Source of the DNA: Crocinitomicaceae bacterium
GTDB lineage: Bacteria > Bacteroidota > Bacteroidia > Flavobacteriales_D > Crocinitomicaceae
Reading direction: 5' to 3'
Assembly: GCA_016719925.1 (NCBI GenBank)
Contig: JADJYC010000007.1
Location: forward strand, 124,001-188,000
Length of the DNA: 64,000 bases
A program made the translations under genes and the position numbers. Positions 8,846 through 18,469 of this stretch are shown here, one piece after another. The notes beneath the pieces were generated by a model. It saw only the letters and a list, made by a program, of their open reading frames with translations. It ran no database searches and was not told where the DNA came from. How positions within the stretch are numbered: the first letter of the stretch is position 1; every line of letters starts with the position of its first letter.

Positions 8846-9787
8846 ATGAAAACAATTCTGCTCAGCGTCATTACTTTTTTCACTGTCTCTTCCCTATATT
8901 CACAATGCAAAGCTGATTCTGTAATTACCTACCGGTCTTTTAATGGTGTGAATCAAATTGCATCAATTGAATATTTTGAGTTTGATCAGAATGACAGTCT
9001 GATAAAATCAACCATGGTGGATTTTCAGAATGGAAAGGCAAATCCAGTTTATCAAACTACCATTCAGTTTTCAAAATCCAAAGGAATGAACCGGGTATTC
9101 TATACTTCTTCAAACTGGATAACAGATAGGGGAATTTATAAGGCCACATCGATTACGACAAAATCCTATTCAAAAAAAGGAAATTTACTGAGTGAAACTT
9201 CTTACAATGTATCTAATGATGACACAATTTTATTCAGCCAGCAAATTCACTCTTATGATAAAAACGGAAACGAAATTTTCAATATTTTATATTATGTAAA
9301 TTCTGCAACGGACAAGTATGAAAAACACGCACAAAATTTTTATACCTATAATTCTGAAAATAAAATAACCGAATCACGCACTGAAAAATGGGATACTGCA
9401 GGACAGAAATGGACAGGAGAATGGAAAACTTTTTATACCTACGATTCAACAGGAGTGCTTTTTCACACAACAACCTATCAACATAAAAATGAGGCATGGA
9501 TACCAACCGAGCGCACAGTTTACGGTAAAGAGGCAGATAAACCTGTTGAATGGAATATTGTTCAGAAATGGGATTGTACTGCTGAAAAATGGAGCAATCA
9601 GTTCTATTATGTTTTTCAGAAAAATGAAAAAGGTCAGACAGATACCGAAGTGCATCTCACCTGGATGAAAAAAGAGTGGCAGATTGATATAGCCTATCAC
9701 TACATTTACAATGAAGATGGCTTTCTTGTTCAAATTCTCAATGATCAGAAACAGATTATGGTTGAACGTTTTTGCCGGAATCAGTAA
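8846..9787 (+). CDS. Secreted protein with YD-like tyrosine-rich repeats, unknown function
   Basis: 313 residues with a signal peptide (MKTILLSVITFFTVSSLYSQ). The mature protein has loosely repeated beta-strand units of the form YxYDxxGxxxxxxxY (for example HSYDKNGNEIFNILYY, FYTYDSTGVLFHTTTY, YHYIYNEDGFLVQILND) alternating with W-rich strands (WTGEWKTF, WSNQFYYV). This resembles the RHS/YD-type repeats in exported Bacteroidota proteins. No T9SS domain is visible, so it is probably periplasmic or outer-membrane associated. I cannot assign a function. Confidence 0.6.
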   Translation: MKTILLSVITFFTVSSLYSQCKADSVITYRSFNGVNQIASIEYFEFDQNDSLIKSTMVDFQNGKANPVYQTTIQFSKSKGMNRVFYTSSNWITDRGIYKATSITTKSYSKKGNLLSETSYNVSNDDTILFSQQIHSYDKNGNEIFNILYYVNSATDKYEKHAQNFYTYNSENKITESRTEKWDTAGQKWTGEWKTFYTYDSTGVLFHTTTYQHKNEAWIPTERTVYGKEADKPVEWNIVQKWDCTAEKWSNQFYYVFQKNEKGQTDTEVHLTWMKKEWQIDIAYHYIYNEDGFLVQILNDQKQIMVERFCRNQ

Positions 9788-9836
9788 TACCATTTTTTTA
9801 CTGAATTTTTCCTCCGCCCAATCCTGACAGAATACT

Positions 9837-9844
9837 TAATTTTG
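9837..9844 (+). promoter_or_regulatory. -7 promoter element (TAATTTTG) abutting the ABC exporter start codon
   Basis: TAATTTTG matches TAnnTTTG and ends only 5 nt before the ATG at 9850. Transcription would start at or next to the start codon. No TTG -33 box is seen at the right distance. Confidence 0.45.
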
Positions 9845-9849
9845 CACGC

Positions 9850-11668
9850 ATGTCAGAAAAAGAAAAATTCAACCGAAGCCTCCTGCTTAGATTATTGGGA
9901 TTGGTAATACCATATCCGGTTGTTTTTTTTATCGCAATTTTATCCATTATCCTTTTGGCTCTATTAGGTCCGCTAAGACCAGCGTTGATTATTGAAATGA
10001 TCAACCGTTTTATTGTTGTTGACGGAGGAGAACTTCAAAGCTACGGAGATACCACACAACAGGTTATTAACTGGTTCACTTCAGATGCATCCATACCAAA
10101 TCAGTTATTAAGCTGGACTGTTCTTTTAATTGCTTTACTGATTTTTGAATCCATCATTTTATTTTTATTTACTTATCTCTCAGGATTATTGGGACAACTC
10201 ATTATCCGTGATATCCGAATCAATCTTTTTAAACATTTTAATTCTTTTAAACTCAGTTATTTTGACCGCACTCCAAATGGTACTGTCGTGACAAGAATGA
10301 TTTCTGATATTGAAGCCATTGCTGAAGTTTTTTCTGCCGGATTGCTGACCATACTTGGTGATTTATTAAAACTGTTTGCCATTGTGGGATGGATGTTCTA
10401 TCTGGACTGGAAACTGACACTGGTGGTATTAATACCAATTCCGCTTTTAATTATAGCAACCCGTTTATTTGCAAAAGCAATGAAAACTTCATTTCAGAAA
10501 GAGCGTGTGCAGGTAAACAGACTCAATACGTTTGTGCAGGAACATCTTTCAGGAATGAGTATTGTACAATTATTTAACAGACAAAACCGCGAATACACAA
10601 AATTCAAAGAGATTAATAAAGAACACCGGCAGGCACACATCGACGCAGTTTGGGCATTTTCAATTTTTTTTCCTGTTGTAGAATTGCTCAGTTCACTTTC
10701 AATTGCCGGACTTATTTTATGGGGCATGTGGCAGATAGACATGGATCCTGTAAAAATAAAAGGCGCAGCCGGATTGATGTTTGGTTTTATTCTGTGGGTA
10801 CAAATGCTTTACCGCCCGATCCGGCAACTGGCAGATCGTTTTAATATTCTTCAGAGAGGAATGGTAAGAGCAGAACGAGTTTTTGAAGTGATAGATGAAA
10901 AGATCCGGTTGAAATTTCAGGAAGTGAAAAAATATTCCGGTTGATCAGAAAATTACTTTTGACAATGTCTGGTTTGCTTACAAAGAGGAAGAATGGGTTT
11001 TGAAAGGTATCAATTTTGAAGTAGCTCCCGGAAAATCAGTAGCACTTGTTGGCACAACCGGAGCCGGAAAATCAACTATTGTGAATCTGCTCACACGGTT
11101 TTATGATATTCAAAAAGGAGAAATCAGACTTGGAAACCAACCCATTAAAAATTTTGACCTGAACGCGTTGCGAAACAGCATTGGAATTGTTCAGCAGGAT
11201 GTTTTTCTTTTTTCAGATTCCATTTTCAATAATGTGACCTTAGGTAATGCCGAAATTACAGAAGATCAAGTAATAGCAGCATCAAAAAAAATTGGGGCGC
11301 ATCAGTTTATTTCTCAGCTGCCCGGCGGATATCACTATAATGTCGGTGAACGAGGCGGTGCCCTTTCATCCGGTCAGAAGCAATTGATTTCATTTATCCG
11401 CGCTTTTGTTTACAATCCAAAAATTTTAATTCTGGATGAGGCAACCGCAAGTGTTGATTCAGAATCTGAAATGCTGATCCAGAATGCAACAAGAGAATTG
11501 CAGAAAGGCAGAACTTCCATTGTTATTGCGCACAGACTTTCAACCATTGTTAATTCAGATGAAATACTGGTAGTTGAAAATGGTACTATTGCTGAAAAGG
11601 GAAATCACACGGAATTACTGGCTAAAAACGGGCAATACAAGCGCCTGTACGAGTTGAATTTTGCCTGA
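9850..11668 (+). CDS. ABC exporter, fused permease and ATPase (MsbA/MdlB type), frameshifted in this sequence
   Basis: About 606 residues once one base is restored. The N-terminal part (9850-10930) is a six-helix type 1 exporter domain including the coupling-helix region FDRTPNGTVVTRMISDIE. The C-terminal part (from about 10945) is an ATPase with Walker A GTTGAGKST, Q-loop VQQDVFLF, signature LSSGQ (instead of LSGGQ), Walker B ILILDEATASVD and H-loop IVIAHRLST. The two halves are in different frames. The join is at the A6 run at 10927-10932, where one more A gives a continuous IPVDQKITFDNVWFAY linker. It should work as a homodimer or heterodimer exporting lipids or drugs. The signature substitution is conservative. 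Confidence 0.85.
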
Positions 11669-11731
11669 TTCCAATATTTCACTATCTTTAAACAACCTAA
11701 CGAACTGATTCAACGTCTTTAAATGTGTAAA

Positions 11732-12300
11732 ATGAAAGTAATGAAAAATCTGGTAATTGCAATTTCTCTTTTAGCATCTTTTGCGTTTAATTCTTATTCT
11801 CAGGAAGAAATTAAAATCAGTAAAATCTGAAAATTGAAGGTGACTGGTGTGATGGCTGGTATATGCTGATTGCAGATTTTAAGAAGTCAGGCGGCACCTG
11901 GCAATGGGCCAAAGATGGCGTTATCATAGAAGATGCGGTTGAAAACAGTATCAATCTGGCTTTGCTTGGAAACGGAAAATATACCGTGATGTATAAAATG
12001 CCAAATAATAAAGTTATTTATACGGAAGATTACGAGTTTAAAACTCTTCCCGGTGTAAAAGCAAATTTTGATTACGATTTTTTCTACGCTGCAAGTGCAA
12101 TTCGTTTTAAAAATACCACTGCAGGAATCACAGCTGACTATAGCTGGAGCTGGAATTTCGGAAACGGAACAACATCTGCAGAAATGAATCCAATTGTTGA
12201 ATTCAAACCTGGACCTTATACCGTTACTTTAAAAGTCACCGACAAAAACGGTTGCTGGAATGAGTATTCGAGAGAAATTGTTTTTCAGTTTGGGCAATAG
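11732..12300 (+). CDS. Secreted PKD-domain protein, frameshifted in this sequence
   Basis: Begins MKVMKNLVIAISLLASF with a signal peptide ending NSYSQ (an ATG at 11723 is also in frame). The frame hits TGA after 33 codons, but the next frame continues LKIEGDWCDGWYMLIADF and is open to 12300. One extra A in the run at 11822-11825 joins them. The C-terminal about 80 residues are a PKD domain (ending YSWSWNFGNGTTSAEMNP..YTVTLKVTDKNGCW). About 190 residues in total. It has no T9SS signal, so it may be periplasmic. The gene ends directly against repeat island A. Confidence 0.65.
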
Positions 12301-12465
12301 GTATTGAGGACAAAGGGCTAAGGGCTAAGGACAGAGGACTAAGGGGAAAACGAAATCTGCGGAAATCAGCGAAAATATTCTGCGTAATCTGCGGGTAATA
12401 GAAAAAAAATCCGAAAGATCTAAAGGTCTAAAATCCTGAAAAAATTGTTTGTTCAAGGTATCATT
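12301..12465. repeat. Repeat island A: period-7 array plus two other short-word arrays
   Basis: The island begins at the base after the PKD gene stop and ends next to the (frame-corrected) stop of the RNA methyltransferase gene. 12308-12346 is a tandem array of heptamers: GGACAAA, GGGCTAA, GGGCTAA, GGACAGA, GGACTAA. 12351-12400 holds four to five degenerate copies of a 9-10 bp word around AATCTGCGG. 12410-12445 holds 8-9 bp copies around TCTAAAGG. None encodes protein. The GGGCTAA word recurs in island C and the TCTAAAGG word in island B. Confidence 0.8.
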
Positions 12466-13256
12466 TTATTGAAGTCCTCTTTGGCGTAAGGCTTCAAAAA
12501 TCACCACTGCAGCCGCATTCGAAACATTCATAGAATCTATTTTTCCGTTCATTGGAATGATAATTCGTTCAGTGGCTTTTGAAATCCAAAAATCAGAAAG
12601 TCCTTCAGACTCTGAACCCATAAGAATGGCGGATGATTTGGTATAGTTGACTGTTGTATAATTTTACTTGCTGTTAAAGTTGTGGCACAAATCTGAATTT
12701 TATTTTTTCCACACCAGCTCAGTACTTCTTCATTGGTTGCTGAAGCAATGGGTACCGTAAATAAACATCCCACACTGGAACGCACTACATTGGGATTAAA
12801 AAAATCTGTTGCCGGATCACAGACAATAACACCGTCCAAACCTGCAGCATCAGCTGTACGCAACATAGCGCCGATATTTCCCGGTTTCTCTACTTTTTCA
12901 AGAATCAGATACAAACCATTTTCTTTGAAAGGAAGATTATGGAGAGAAACATTTTTTGATTTTACAATGGCAATAATTCCGCCGGTATTTTCACGATAAG
13001 CTACTTTGGAAAATAATTCCCCAGGCAAATGCAACACATCTTTCCCGTCCAAATCGATCGGATAATTTTTGTCCTGCCTGAATATATCCGGACAGACATA
13101 TAAAGTCTCAATCTCAAATCCGCTCTGCTGCGCGAGTGAAATTTCACGAATACCTTCAGTAATAAATAAACCAAGTTCTCTGCGCTCCTTTGCTTTTTCA
13201 AGAGAGGATAAAAATTTTAAGCGGGGATTTTTGAGACTTGTTATTTCGAGTGGCAT
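12466..13256 (-). CDS. TrmH/SpoU-family RNA 2'-O-methyltransferase, frameshifted near its C-terminus
   Basis: The N-terminal substrate-binding part (MPLEITSLKNPRLKFLSSLE) is typical of the rRNA branch of this family. It is followed by the SPOUT knot motifs: EKVEKPGNIGAMLRTADAAG (motif 1) and, after a frame change, AILMGSESEGLSDFW and IPMNGKIDSMNVSNAAAV (motifs 2 and 3). The uncorrected frame ends prematurely at 12549. Adding one A/T at 12660-12661 gives an intact about 263-residue enzyme ending at 12466. It should methylate the 2'-OH of a ribose in rRNA or tRNA using SAM. It is divergent from the next methyltransferase gene, with 52 bp between the two starts. Confidence 0.85.
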
Positions 13257-13308
13257 CCGGTCATTTTATGATTTAGCGAAATTAATTATTATTCCTAATT
13301 TTACAGCC

Positions 13309-14196
13309 ATGCACCTTCTCTCACCGCAACACTGGAAAGACTACGAACTGATTGATTCCGGCGATTTTGAAAAGCTGGAAAAATTTGGTGAGTATATTCT
13401 GATCAGACCTGAACCACAGGCAATCTGGAAAAAGAAACTGAAAAATGAAGAGTGGCAGTCCATGGCTGCAGGGCGATTTGTTAGAGATTCAAGCAAATCA
13501 CGTCAGCGTACCGGTGCCAATGACGGATGGAAATTTTCTAAAAAAGTAAAAGACAACTGGTGGATCAATTACGATTACAACGGTAAAAAATTCAAACTGA
13601 AATTAACTTTCACTTCATTTGGTCACATTGGAGTTTTTCCAGAGCAGGCAAACAACTGGGATTTTATTACTGATACAATTACTGACTGGAACAAGCCAGC
13701 AACCGTTCTGAATTTATTTGCCTACACCGGCGGAGCATCACTTGCGGCAAAAGCTGCCGGTGCTGATGTAACCCATGTGGACGCTGTAAAAAACATGATT
13801 AACTGGGGACGTGAAAATGAAACTGAAAGTAAATTATCAAACATCCGATGGATTGTTGAAGACGCCCTGAAATTTGTGAAGCGCGAAGTAAAACGCGGAA
13901 AAAAATACAATGGAATTATTCTTGATCCTCCTGCATATGGCCGCGGACCAGATGGTGAAAAATGGGTACTGGAAGAAGGACTCACTGAACTCATGGAACA
14001 ATGCAGTTTATTACTTGCACCTCAGCAACGGTTTTTAGTGCTTAATTTATATTCGATGGGATTGTCTGCAGTTGTATCTGCAAATCTGGCGGAACAATTT
14101 TTCAAACCAGGTAAAATGGAATACGGTGAGTTTTTTCTTCAAAGCCGCACGCAGCAAAAATTACCTTTGGGAACTTTTTTGAGGTTTAGAGATTGA
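13309..14196 (+). CDS. Class I SAM-dependent rRNA methyltransferase (RlmI/RlmK-like)
   Basis: 295 residues from the ATG at 13309 (MHLLSPQHWKDYELI); a longer frame from 13069 would overlap the divergent gene. The Rossmann domain has motif I VLNLFAYTGGASLAAKAAG, an acidic motif II (HVDAVKNMINW) and the catalytic-pocket motif IILDPPAYGRG, as in 23S rRNA methyltransferases of the RlmI/RlmL type that modify cytosine or guanine. The PUA domain of RlmI is absent. A near-promoter (TAATTTTA, about 13294-13301) sits just before the ATG. The gene ends directly against repeat island B. Confidence 0.8.
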   Translation: MHLLSPQHWKDYELIDSGDFEKLEKFGEYILIRPEPQAIWKKKLKNEEWQSMAAGRFVRDSSKSRQRTGANDGWKFSKKVKDNWWINYDYNGKKFKLKLTFTSFGHIGVFPEQANNWDFITDTITDWNKPATVLNLFAYTGGASLAAKAAGADVTHVDAVKNMINWGRENETESKLSNIRWIVEDALKFVKREVKRGKKYNGIILDPPAYGRGPDGEKWVLEEGLTELMEQCSLLLAPQQRFLVLNLYSMGLSAVVSANLAEQFFKPGKMEYGEFFLQSRTQQKLPLGTFLRFRD

Positions 14197-14687
14197 GGGT
14201 AAGAAGTAAGAAGTACGAAGTAAGAAGTAAGAAGTACGAAGTAAGAAGTACAGTAAAGTACGAAGTAAGAAGTGCGAAGTGCGAAGTAAGAAGTAAGAAG
14301 TACGAAGTAAAAAGAACGAAGTCAACAATTGGTATGTGGTAGTCTGGAGTCAACTCTGATTTCGTCAACCTTCGACTCTTCAACTTATCAGCTTTCAACC
14401 GATCAACTTATCAATTCATCAACTAAAAATCCTGAAGCTTATCCAACGCAAAAATGTGGAGGTGGAGTCGAAAAAACCAAATTTTAAAATGTTTTACCAC
14501 AAAGACGCTGTCGCTTCACAAAGAAGTCACAAAGGTTCACAGAGAAAAATATTCAACTCATCAACTTTCGACCTCGACTTCGCTCAATCTCCAGCGTAAA
14601 CTCATCAACTAAAAATCAAAAAGTTCTAAAGGTCTAAAAATCTAAAAATCCTAAAAAACATTCAACCCTCAACTTTCAACACTCAAC
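14197..14687. repeat. Repeat island B: 490 bp mosaic of short-period repeat words
   Basis: It fills the whole gap between two convergent stop codons. 14200-14322 is a heptamer array alternating AAGTAAG and AAGTACG, with AAGTGCG variants. 14377-14430 is a CAACTTATCAA-type array. 14497-14552 has CACAAAG/TCACAAAGG words. 14551-14618 repeats TCATCAACT and contains a conserved block CGACTTCGCTCAATCTCC. 14619-14687 has 8 bp TCTAAAAA words, then CAACTTT/CAACCCT heptamers running into the next stop codon. An open frame on the minus strand through the AAGTAAG array is a by-product of the repeat, not a gene. Confidence 0.85.
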
Positions 14688-17600
14688 TCACTCCACCAAA
14701 ACAAACGCCGCCCAGTAATAAGGGTCATATTTTTTTCGCATGAATTTTTGTGTATCGGCAAAAGCACGGTGAACGTCTTTTGACTTAAGAAGTTTTTTAT
14801 AGAACAGCATCATAAACTCTGCTGTTTCTTTATCAGGAACCTGCCACAAACTCATGATAATAAATTTTACGCCGGCCATTTTAAAAGCACGCTGTAATCC
14901 ATAAACACCTTCACTTCCTTTAATATCGCCTAAACCTGTTTCACACGCTGAAAGAACTACCAGCTGTGTATTTCTCATGTCAATATGGATCACTTCCTGC
15001 GCTGTAAGTACACCATCGTTTTCACTGTTATCATCTGAAGACCACACATTATTTGCACCGGCAAAAACAAGACCAGAACGCATCAGAGGATTTTCATTTG
15101 CAACAAAGTCTGAATACCCCCTGCCTGCTCCCCTGAAATTTATTTCCTGACTTTCTGAATTTACCTCTTCAAATTTTACCTCATCGGGATCAGGATAGAA
15201 AAAACCATGCGTTGCAATATGAAGACATGAACTTGCATTTGCACGTGTTTTAAATTCAGCTTCTGTTGCATTTTTTACTATTAAGATAAACTACCGGAAT
15301 ATTTTTCTCTGACAACATCTGTTCAATATTCTCTGTTTCATATCTTGTCCCGTCAAGATAATTCCACATCACCGTTTTTGTGCTGTCAGTATCATAGTCT
15401 ATTCCTCCAAAAATGGTTGTTACAGATGTCTCATTGAAAACAAAATTATCTGGTGAAATAATTGTTCCGGTACTTGCCATCATCTGAATCTTATACTGAT
15501 CACACAAATAAACATCCTGATCTCTACTCAAGGCAGCAAATGAAATTTTATGTAACAAACCATCAGGCGAAATGAATACTTTTTTTGTGTCTTTCAAAAC
15601 TGATTCAAGCGGTTTCCAGATCAGATCATACAGTACTCTGTTTTTTTCAGACTTCTTCCCATACAGATTATTAATAAATGTGAGATTATTCCCCTGATAA
15701 GTTCCCAGTAATTTCATCAGCTGTTCTTCTTCAAAAAGTTCAATCATGAACGGATATTTACATTCCGGGGTCACTACCATTGCACAATAAACAGTTTTGC
15801 ATGCAGTATCTGACGGAACAAAATTCTTTTTCTCAAAATGAATTATTTCTACGGCCGCTTCTCCTTTTTCAAGAGAGTTTTGAACATCCATCCAGGTTTG
15901 ATTCTGAAGATTTTTAAATTCACTCAATTCCTGTGAAGACTGTACAAGCCATCTTTCAAGAGAGTCAGCCTTTTGTTCAAGATCAGATACAGATTTCCCT
16001 GATTCTGATTTTCTGCTGATCTGTCTTTTTAAAACAATCCAGTTCTGATATGTATCTATTAAAACCGAATCACCGCTTGAAAGAATTGCGTTGCGGGTAG
16101 CTGTAGACGACTTAAGCAATATCCCTTTCCGGTAAAGCACATCATTAAATGCACCGGCACATACTTCCGGATTTGTTTCTTTCTGATGCAATGCAATCGA
16201 AAACCTCATATCAAAATCGCCTGAAATGGTTTTCACATGTTCAGCCTGTTCGGTTTCAGTCATCACCGGAAAATTTGCAGCCAGAAAATTTCTGCTTAAC
16301 TGCATTACCTCATCAGACGCCTTAATTGCATCAGCATAATTTCCCAGATTCATTTGAACTGTTATAAGAGTTCGCTGTGCCGTCAAAATTTCTCTGTTTG
16401 CATTGTACTTTCGTGCTAACAGCAAACTCTGATTACCCCAATCAAATGCTTCGGGAATCCGATTTAATTCAAACATAACACCTGAAATACCGCTTATCGT
16501 ATTGGCCCGAAGAATCTGATCTCCATCTTCTGATTGTAAACTCAGACATTGATTCAGATAATCAAGAGCAGTTATGAAATCTCTTTTTTCAAAATACACC
16601 GCTGAAATATTCTGCAGCGAAGAAACAATTACCGGAATTACACCTTTTTCAACGGCCAGATCTCTGGCTTCAAAATAATATTCCAGCGCCAGGTCATAGC
16701 GTTTCAGTTTTTTGTAAATCACACCTATGTTATTTACGGAAGTGGAAATTCCTGATGCAAGTTTTAATTTTCTTCTAATAGCCAGAGCATCTTCATAATA
16801 TTTGAGTGCTTTCTGATAATTGCCCTGATAATAATAAACAATGCCAAGATTATTATATCCGCTTGCCATACCGCTCATATCTTTTGACTCTGTACTGATC
16901 ATTAAACATCTGCTGTGACATTCTATTGCTTTCGGATAATCAGCGAGACTGGTATAAATAGAGCCAATGTTGGTTAGTGAAAGTATAATTCCGCCTTTGA
17001 AATTTATTTCTTCCTGAATAACCAATGCCTGATTTAAAAAAGTCAATGCAGATTCAAAATCAGATTGGTCATGATAATCTAATCCCAGATTCAGCATAGA
17101 ATTACTGATACCACGTTTGTTTGATTTCTCCTTGTAAATTTCAAGTGCCCGTTTATGACAATCTACAGCCTGATCAAATTTTTCTTCTCTGCGGTAAATG
17201 TTACCGATGTTGTTTAAAGCAACAGCCGCACCGGTTAAATCATTGAGACTTTCACGAATGGATAAACCGCGTAAGAGATATTCAAGAGCTTCTTTATGAT
17301 TCCCGCGAACGGACTGAATTGTTCCCAGATTGGTAAGTGCTGCAGCAATTCCTTTCTGAAACTGGATTTCTTCCATAATGGCAAGCGACTGCAGATAGTG
17401 TTTTTCAGCAAGATCATATTGATCTGCCAGATAGTAGGTTGTAGCCAGCGAATTATAAAATTCACCTTCCTGTTTCCGCAGATTTTTCTTTGAAGTAAAA
17501 TCCACAGCAAGAAAAGCAAAATGTCTGGCAGAATCCAGATTCTTGTACATGTATCCGTCCCAGATTATTTTATAGACAGCCTGAGTCCGGACAGTATTAG

Positions 17601-17700
17601 CAAGGTTTGTGTTATTCCATACCTGAAGCAGAGAATCAATTTTTGTCTGTGCCTGAAGAGAAAGTGAAACAAAAAAAAATACAATTAAACCAATTCTCAT
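14688..17700 (-). CDS. TPR-CHAT protein (caspase-like peptidase domain), frameshifted in this sequence
   Basis: About 1000 residues. A signal peptide (MRIGLIVFFFVSLSLQAQ) is followed by roughly a dozen TPR repeats (to about residue 420; many contain ALNNIGNIYR-like cores), a coiled-coil linker and a C-terminal CHAT domain. CHAT catalytic residues are visible: His in LHIATHGFF and Cys in VVLSACETGLG, followed by MSLWQVPD. The frame changes at the T6 run 15271-15276; one base less there joins the halves and recovers the His motif, which neither uncorrected half contains. CHAT proteins are caspase/separase-like peptidases. With a signal peptide and no adjacent effector gene, this looks like a stand-alone envelope protein of the type common in Bacteroidota, not a defence protease. 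Confidence 0.85.
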
Positions 17701-17933
17701 ATTTCCTGCGTGGGTTCGGACAATTTAAAATCAATTCAAAAAATTATTCCCTCAATATTAAGAATCAATTTTCCAACAGATGATTTTTATTCGCTGAAAA
17801 ATGAAATGAATACAAAGCCCCATTGAGTAATTTTCAAGTCCCGATTCAATTATAAAATTTCAACACTGACAGCAGAACCCATCAATTTATTACCAGAAAA
17901 CCTCATTGAAATACCTAGAACGAACCCCTTACA

Positions 17934-18083
17934 TTATTTCTTAGGGCATCCTCCGCAGAACTTACCTTTCTTCTTGTATTTTTTACAGCATTTGGATTTA
18001 GAATCAATAGCATTCAGGGAGCAGGCGCACCCCATGTTCTCAAAAGAGACAGGAACATTTTTATCTGCAATTGCTGGCTTCAT
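17934..18083 (-). CDS. 49-residue Cys-rich protein, unknown function
   Basis: A short frame that is easy to miss: ATG at 18083, TAA at 17934. It begins MKPAIADKNVPVSFENMG and contains CAC, KCCKKYKKKGK and FCGGCPKK. Six cysteines in 49 residues and a lysine-rich spacer suggest a metal-binding or redox mini-protein. There is no signal peptide, so it should be cytoplasmic. A Bacteroidota -7 box (TATATTTG) ends 5 nt before its ATG, which supports it being real. I do not recognise a named family. It is separated from the CHAT gene by 233 bp in which I see nothing. Confidence 0.6.
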   Translation of the reverse strand: MKPAIADKNVPVSFENMGCACSLNAIDSKSKCCKKYKKKGKFCGGCPKK

Positions 18084-18088
18084 TGTGA

Positions 18089-18120
18089 CAAATATAATTA
18101 TTTATAATCATTCTAAACAA
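18089..18120 (-). promoter_or_regulatory. Promoter of the Cys-rich mini-gene
   Basis: On the minus strand, TTG (18118-18120), a 21 nt spacer and TATATTTG (18089-18096), with the ATG only 5 nt further on. This is the Bacteroidota promoter form and implies an almost leaderless transcript. Confidence 0.55.
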
Positions 18121-18213
18121 TACCACAAAAACGGTATCGTAAAGAAATGGGTTATTTGCTGAGTAAATAATGAGGAATATCAGTCAGCGCAGGGATATTG
18201 GTCAGATATGGGG

Positions 18214-18469
18214 GCAAAGGACAAAGGGCTAAGGGCTAAGGGCTAAGGGCAAAGGACAAAGCCTGCCTGACTGCGTCAAGCAGACAGGGGCAAAGTTGGA
18301 AGTATGAACATCAACCTTCGACTTCGACTTCGCTCAGTCTCCGGGGAAACTCATCAACTAAAAAACATTCAACCCTCAACTTTCAACTTATCAACTAAAA
18401 AACACTCAACTTTCAACCTTTAACTTTCAACCCTCAACCTTCAACTTTCAACTTTCAAATCATCAACTC
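18214..18469. repeat. Repeat island C: period-7 arrays with a hairpin insert
   Basis: 18214-18260 is a heptamer array of GGCTAAG, GGCAAAG and GACAAAG (the same word as island A). 18262-18288 is an imperfect hairpin (CCTGCCTG / CAGACAGG). 18310-18365 contains CTTCGACTTCGCTCAGTCTC and AACTCATCAACTAAAAA, nearly identical to a block in island B. 18366-18469 is a CTTTCAA / CCCTCAA / CCTTCAA heptamer array that runs directly into the stop codon of the ABC-F gene. No coding sequence is seen. Confidence 0.85.

Noticed and set aside
14186..14398. A 70-residue open frame on the minus strand rich in LLTSYF repeats
   Set aside because: It is the translation of the AAGTAAG heptamer array in island B; the repetition explains the open frame and the sequence has no protein-like complexity.
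17974..18162. A 62-residue plus-strand frame overlapping the Cys-rich mini-gene
   Set aside because: It is antisense to a frame with a cysteine pattern and a promoter, and has no recognisable features itself.
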